From Bryoerythrophyllum caledonicum (lineage: Eukaryota; Streptophyta; Bryopsida; Pottiales; Pottiaceae), in assembly GCA_963971425.1 (NCBI GenBank), contig OZ020519.1, positions 12,788,028-12,852,027 on the forward strand: 64,000 bases of DNA, written 5' to 3'. The position numbers and the translations under genes were made by a program. Of this stretch, positions 60,061-64,000 are shown in pieces. The notes beneath the pieces were generated by a model, which was not told the DNA's origin, made no database searches, and saw only the letters and a list, made by a program, of their open reading frames with translations. The stretch's first letter is position 1, and each line of letters opens with the position of its first letter.

Positions 60061-60545
60061 TTCAGTTCGATTCACCCTCCGTCCTTGGTCCTCGAGCTTG
60101 TACTTCAGCTCGTGCTCTTGTGATCTAGTCCTCTTGTGCTTTACTCTCGAGGTCCAGCTCGTGCTCTTGTGATCTAGTCCTCTTGTGCTTTACTCTCGAG
60201 GTCCAGCTCGTGCTCTTGTGATCTTCGCCCTCGGGGTCCAGCTCGTGCCCTTGTGCTGAGCTTCGCCCTCTTGTGATCTTCGTCCTCGGGATCCTGCTCG
60301 TGCTCTTGTGCTCAGTTTTGCCCTCTTGTGATCTTCGTCCTCTTGTGCTTCAGCTCGTGTTCGCCCTCTTGTGCTTCAGCTCCAACTCGTGCTCTTGTGA
60401 TCTTTGCCCTCGGGGTCCAGCTTGTGCTCTTGTGCTCAGCTTCGCCCTCTTGTGATCTTCGTCCTCGGGATCATGCTTGTGCTCTTGTGCTCAGCTTCGC
60501 CCTCTTGTTATCTTCGTCCTCTTGTGTTTCGCTCGCGCTCCTAAC
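60061..60545. repeat. CTCTTGTG-type minisatellite
   Basis: Irregular higher-order repeat of CTCGTGCTCTTGTGATC, CTTCGTCCTCGGGGTCCAG and related blocks, period about 50 bp near 60100-60230 and more variable after. Two overlapping forward frames stay open through it only because of the repeat; they are not gene-like. Confidence 0.75.
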
Positions 60546-61409
60546 CTAATTCACCTCCTGTCCGTGGTCGGGGCTTCCGGCTCTCTCTTCCAATCTCAGT
60601 CCCTCTTCTCTTCCCATTCCTCGACTCCCTCCACCCGAATGAGCTCCTCCACGGGGTAACCCCCCAAGCCCTTGCTCTCCTTGCGTTCCCAAGGATGTTC
60701 CCCGCCGCCTTTTCCTTCTTCCATTAATGACTTTCTTCTTAAAAAACCTATTAACCTATGACTACTTATCTCCGTGCCACCCTTGCATTTAACAAAAGTG
60801 GGTGTCCCACTAACCAAAGAATATCTAAATCTCACTTTAACCCCATGCCACATGTGTGTGCATGATCTCCAATAAGTGAGCTATTACGCTAAATTCAATG
60901 GTGCTAAATCTAACTAATCTACCTAAATTGAATTCCCCTTGCTTGGAGTTAGGATTAATTTACCAAGTGATGGTGAGGGTTTTTTCCCACTTCTTTTGAA
61001 CCCTTTTTACTTATTTTTTTATGGTTTTTTTGGGCCTCATTTTTTTTCCTTTTCTTCTTCCACCATTCTTCTTCTTCTCCTAATTTTTTTCTCCCGTGAT
61101 TTCCTCACCGTGGCCAATTGTGGTCCCCGACTCGGGAGGAGGTAAATTCTTCTCCACCACTTCTATTTCTACTTCTTTTCTATTGTTTTTGATTATTCTA
61201 TTTTTTCTTATTTTTTCCTTTCTATTTATTTTTTGGTTAACTTCATAAAATTCTTGGTTGCCACCATGTGGCTCCTACTTAAAGAATTAGCGCATGGTAA
61301 GGCTATTTAGCCATTTTGATAAAAAACCATGAGCTAACCAATGAGATAACCCATTTCTACCACTTGTTAATCTTAATGGACACTATGCGTGGTCCATTCG
61401 TCACCGTGA
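60546..61409. other. Pyrimidine-rich spacer
   Basis: CT- and T-rich on the forward strand (notably 60965-61110 and 61145-61240). No gene recognised. Might include the 5' region of the gene that follows. Confidence 0.4.
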
Positions 61410-64000
61410 GCCGTTTTTGCGGCTCACACATTCGAAGGAGGACATAGTCTTAGTGATACGTTCAACCATTTCAATCGTCTTCCTGAAGCACCGGACGCGA
61501 ATGCGCACCTTGGTGGCCGTCCAAAAGCACCATACCGGTTTGTTCGTCGCAAGAAGCGGACTAAGGAGAAGCTCAACGCGTTTGCTAAGAAGACTATGCC
61601 GGAAGAGATTCAAGCAGTGAGTTTGCAATCATGTTGTTCGGATGAATGCGTGCACTTAATCAGGCCCCATGATACCCTTTTCGTTCGCCAGAAGCTTTGG
61701 CTGAAGGACTTTGACGAACGCCGAGATTATGCAAGGTCTATGGGTGGACAATTATGCTATATGGGCAACAATCGGAAACGAAAGTATGTCACTTTATTAG
61801 GTCAGGATATCTGCCCTATAGAGTGGTACAAAATCCATGGCATACCGAAATCAACGTTTCATGAATATATGGACCAGTACAAGAAGGGCATCGTTTCCTC
61901 TACACACGTGAACAAAGATGTCAAACGACCCCACCTTGGAACCGTGTAAGCACTTCGTACAATTACGGCCATCATTAATGAGAGTGTTGATCACATGCCC
62001 AATCAGATGAGGTTGACAGTACCAGGCCGGATGGACACTCTAACGTTTTTGCTCTCTGGACATAGTTGGAAGAAGATCCAGGCTGACGCCACAGAGGTAT
62101 TACAATATTACTCTACATAGTACACCACATGAACCACTAATGTGCATTCACGTGTACTTTAAGCACCTCATGGTTATGATAATGTCCTAAAAGACCCTCT
62201 ATCTTTGCTCTGTACATCTAGTTCATGGTAGGATTCTACGATTGCCAAGGGTATGCTATAATCTTACAGTCCTCCCATTCTGTAGTCATCCTCAATCTGA
62301 TTTAAGTTCAATTCTCACTGGGCACTCACATGACGCACTCAATGTTTTGACTCATTTGCAGACGAATCTACAATGCGGGTTGCCTACGGTTTCGCAATCC
62401 GGTGTTAGTAGAATGAGGAGGGAGCACTTCACCAATGTTGCGGTTAAATCCGTTGGGAGCTCATTTGCAAAGTGCATCCTCTGTGACACTCTATTGCAGT
62501 ACATCGACATATCAGTTAAGGGTTCCGCCGAATATAATATGTTTGTGAAGCATAAACAAACCCACTGCAACCTCCAAGCTTCGTGTAGGCGTGTGTACCA
62601 TACCGGGAGAGAGGAGTCTAAGCGGCAGAAGGGCGATATTTTTTGTAGTATCCACGATAAAATGGATATAGCCAAGACAACTATTCCTCGTATGCGAGTT
62701 TCTACCAAACTGACATCACCCTTGGGTGAGTTCCCAATGAATGTCACTGGTATGGTCACGCACGGTTATGGAGATGGTGCCTATGCTCACTATTCCACTG
62801 ACTTGTGACCATGAGACTCTAATTACACGCTCTATCTCCTCCCTTGCGAGATTGCTTTGGCGTCTCGAGGAACCACCCATTCGTGAATCATGTAGAATTT
62901 TTTCCCATGAGCCACCAATTCCTTCTTTGAAGCTATGCTCAGAGGGAAGTCCAGATGTATTTACTGTTCACCTCTTACTTCGGGTAACGAATAACTCGAC
63001 TGTACCCGTCCCCTTTCTAAAAAAGTTATACTTGCAGCTTGACAACTCTACAAATGACAATAAGAACCAGTTTTTCATGGCGTTTTTATCGATGTTGACT
63101 TATCGAAGGGTATTCAAAGAAATCCAAGTTGGTTTTTTATTAGTCGGGCACACGCATGAGGATATTGATGCTTACTTTAGCCACTTATCCAAGACCTTGA
63201 AGAGCCAAAATACTTATATTGTCGCGGATTTGATGATGTCTTTCATGCAGTCGCAGGACTTGGGTTTTATGCCCGAGTTTGTTCAAGAGGTTGTTGATTT
63301 CAAATCTTTCGTCCATGGTTATATTCGAGATGGTGCTGACAGACTTGTTGGCTTAGGAGATAAGCACCACTTTAAATTCTACGTAAATGAAGAAAGATGG
63401 CCCGTCATGCGATTTAAGGAACTTGCAGTTCATATGCACTGGCTACCCAGAGACAAGCCTGCTATCCATCTTTGGAAGGAGGATGTTGACGAAAAAGCGA
63501 TGCTACCTTCCGGGCTCCCAAATCCAATACTTTTCACGCGGTTGTGAAGCGATGAAGTTCCTTCTTCCACAGGCAATCTAGTCAAGGCAAGAGAGAAGGT
63601 TTCCAAAGCTCTTGATAAGAGGTCGTTCATCAAGTGTGGAATTCGAGGTTATATAGAATTCTGGGAACGTGGAATGCTTGAAAGTATGGGCTTTTGAAAG
63701 GATTTTTCACCTTATATCGAATACTGAAATGGAATACTTGCAGAAGTAGAGAAACCTCTTCCTCCCACTCCTACGGCCTTTGTAGAAGGCTTCTGGCCAA
63801 TTCATGATTCGAGAGCCACAGATCCAACTCCATTGTGCCTCATTACCAGTGGAGATGTCACATTTGAAGATGACGAACCTGAACTTTATTGTGGCCCAAG
63901 AAAAGAGAGACCGAAGGACGCCTTGAATCCATGGCGAGATGTCGGAGCGGGATCATGGATCCTACTCCGTCCTTCACACCCGAAAATATATCTCGTTTGG
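61410..64000 (+). pseudogene. DUF7869-type transposase-like gene, broken, runs off the window
   Basis: Exon 1 (61410-62096) reads PYRFVRRKKRTKEKLNAF, then a Cys pair and DFDERRDYARSMGG. It has an in-frame TAA at 61947-61949. A GT-AG intron (62097-62361, phase 0) follows. Exon 2 (from 62362) has a CxxC (AKCILCDTL) and IHDKMDIAKT, then two in-frame TGA codons (62806, 62812) and a frameshift near 62830. The signature block LYLQLDNSTNDNKNQFF (about 63028) and VGHTHEDIDAYFS (about 63147) is intact and ends at 63547. A further in-frame piece (63743-64000, ending GAGSWILLRPSHPKIY) continues past the edge. DUF7869 proteins are widespread, repetitive and thought to be transposon-derived; the Asp-rich block may be the nuclease centre. 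Function is inferred. Confidence 0.7.

Noticed and set aside
60273-60659. Overlapping forward ORFs rich in Leu, Cys and Ser
   Set aside because: Produced by the CTCTTGTG minisatellite.
1-64000. tRNA or rRNA genes
   Set aside because: Only SINE-embedded Pol III boxes were seen; no cloverleaf or rRNA segment was recognised by eye. A tRNAscan-type search would settle it.

Overview
The window is nuclear DNA of a land plant or a close streptophyte relative. Evidence: a spliced, plant-type glycosyltransferase-like gene, exons of a class II KNOX (TALE) homeobox gene, exons of a plant phospholipase D, Ty1/copia elements with plant-style domain order, and degenerate plant-type telomeric motifs (CCCTAAA). 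I cannot name the species. GC-rich exons in an AT-rich, transposon-saturated background, and the mixture of element types, would suit a bryophyte, lycophyte, fern or charophyte better than a seed plant; this is inference.

Region by region. (1) 1-10.1 kb is a graveyard of short DNA transposons. Two families have CCC-starting inverted ends flanked by TTAA, the signature of the piggyBac superfamily. Two tRNA-type SINEs, a Harbinger-like MITE and an LTR-like piece carrying a cluster of heat-shock elements also lie here. (2) 10.78-14.31 kb holds the only apparently intact gene: six exons, 938 codons, two GT-A-like domains and an N-terminal membrane anchor. (3) 14.3-20.2 kb is intergenic with MITEs, including a datable nest of insertions (18.36-20.19 kb) for which an empty-site paralogue exists at position 621. 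(4) 20.6-30.2 kb is nested retrotransposons: a reverse-strand gypsy integrase ending in a PHD finger, then a decayed copia element split by a second copia element (24556-28601) that still has both LTRs and a 5-bp target duplication.

(5) 31.30-31.90 kb is a relic of a KNOX homeobox gene, with two homeobox exons and an intervening intron but a frameshifting deletion. (6) 32.6-53.6 kb is a three-copy array. Each copy has a long non-coding leader, an inverted duplication able to form a long hairpin, and the 3' exons of a phospholipase D gene. Copies differ in lesions and truncation; copia reverse-transcriptase fragments sit at the starts of copies 2 and 3. (7) 53.6-64 kb is repeats again: a G-rich minisatellite, a clean 926-bp TTAA element, a possible LINE fragment, degenerate telomeric repeats, then a candidate large transposon. 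The latter has palindromic subterminal-style repeats (58.0-58.5 kb), an accessory ORF with one internal stop, and a spliced DUF7869-type transposase-like pseudogene that runs off the right edge.

Apart from the glycosyltransferase gene, nearly everything readable as protein is a broken gene or a mobile element. All protein assignments were made by eye from motifs; no database search was run.
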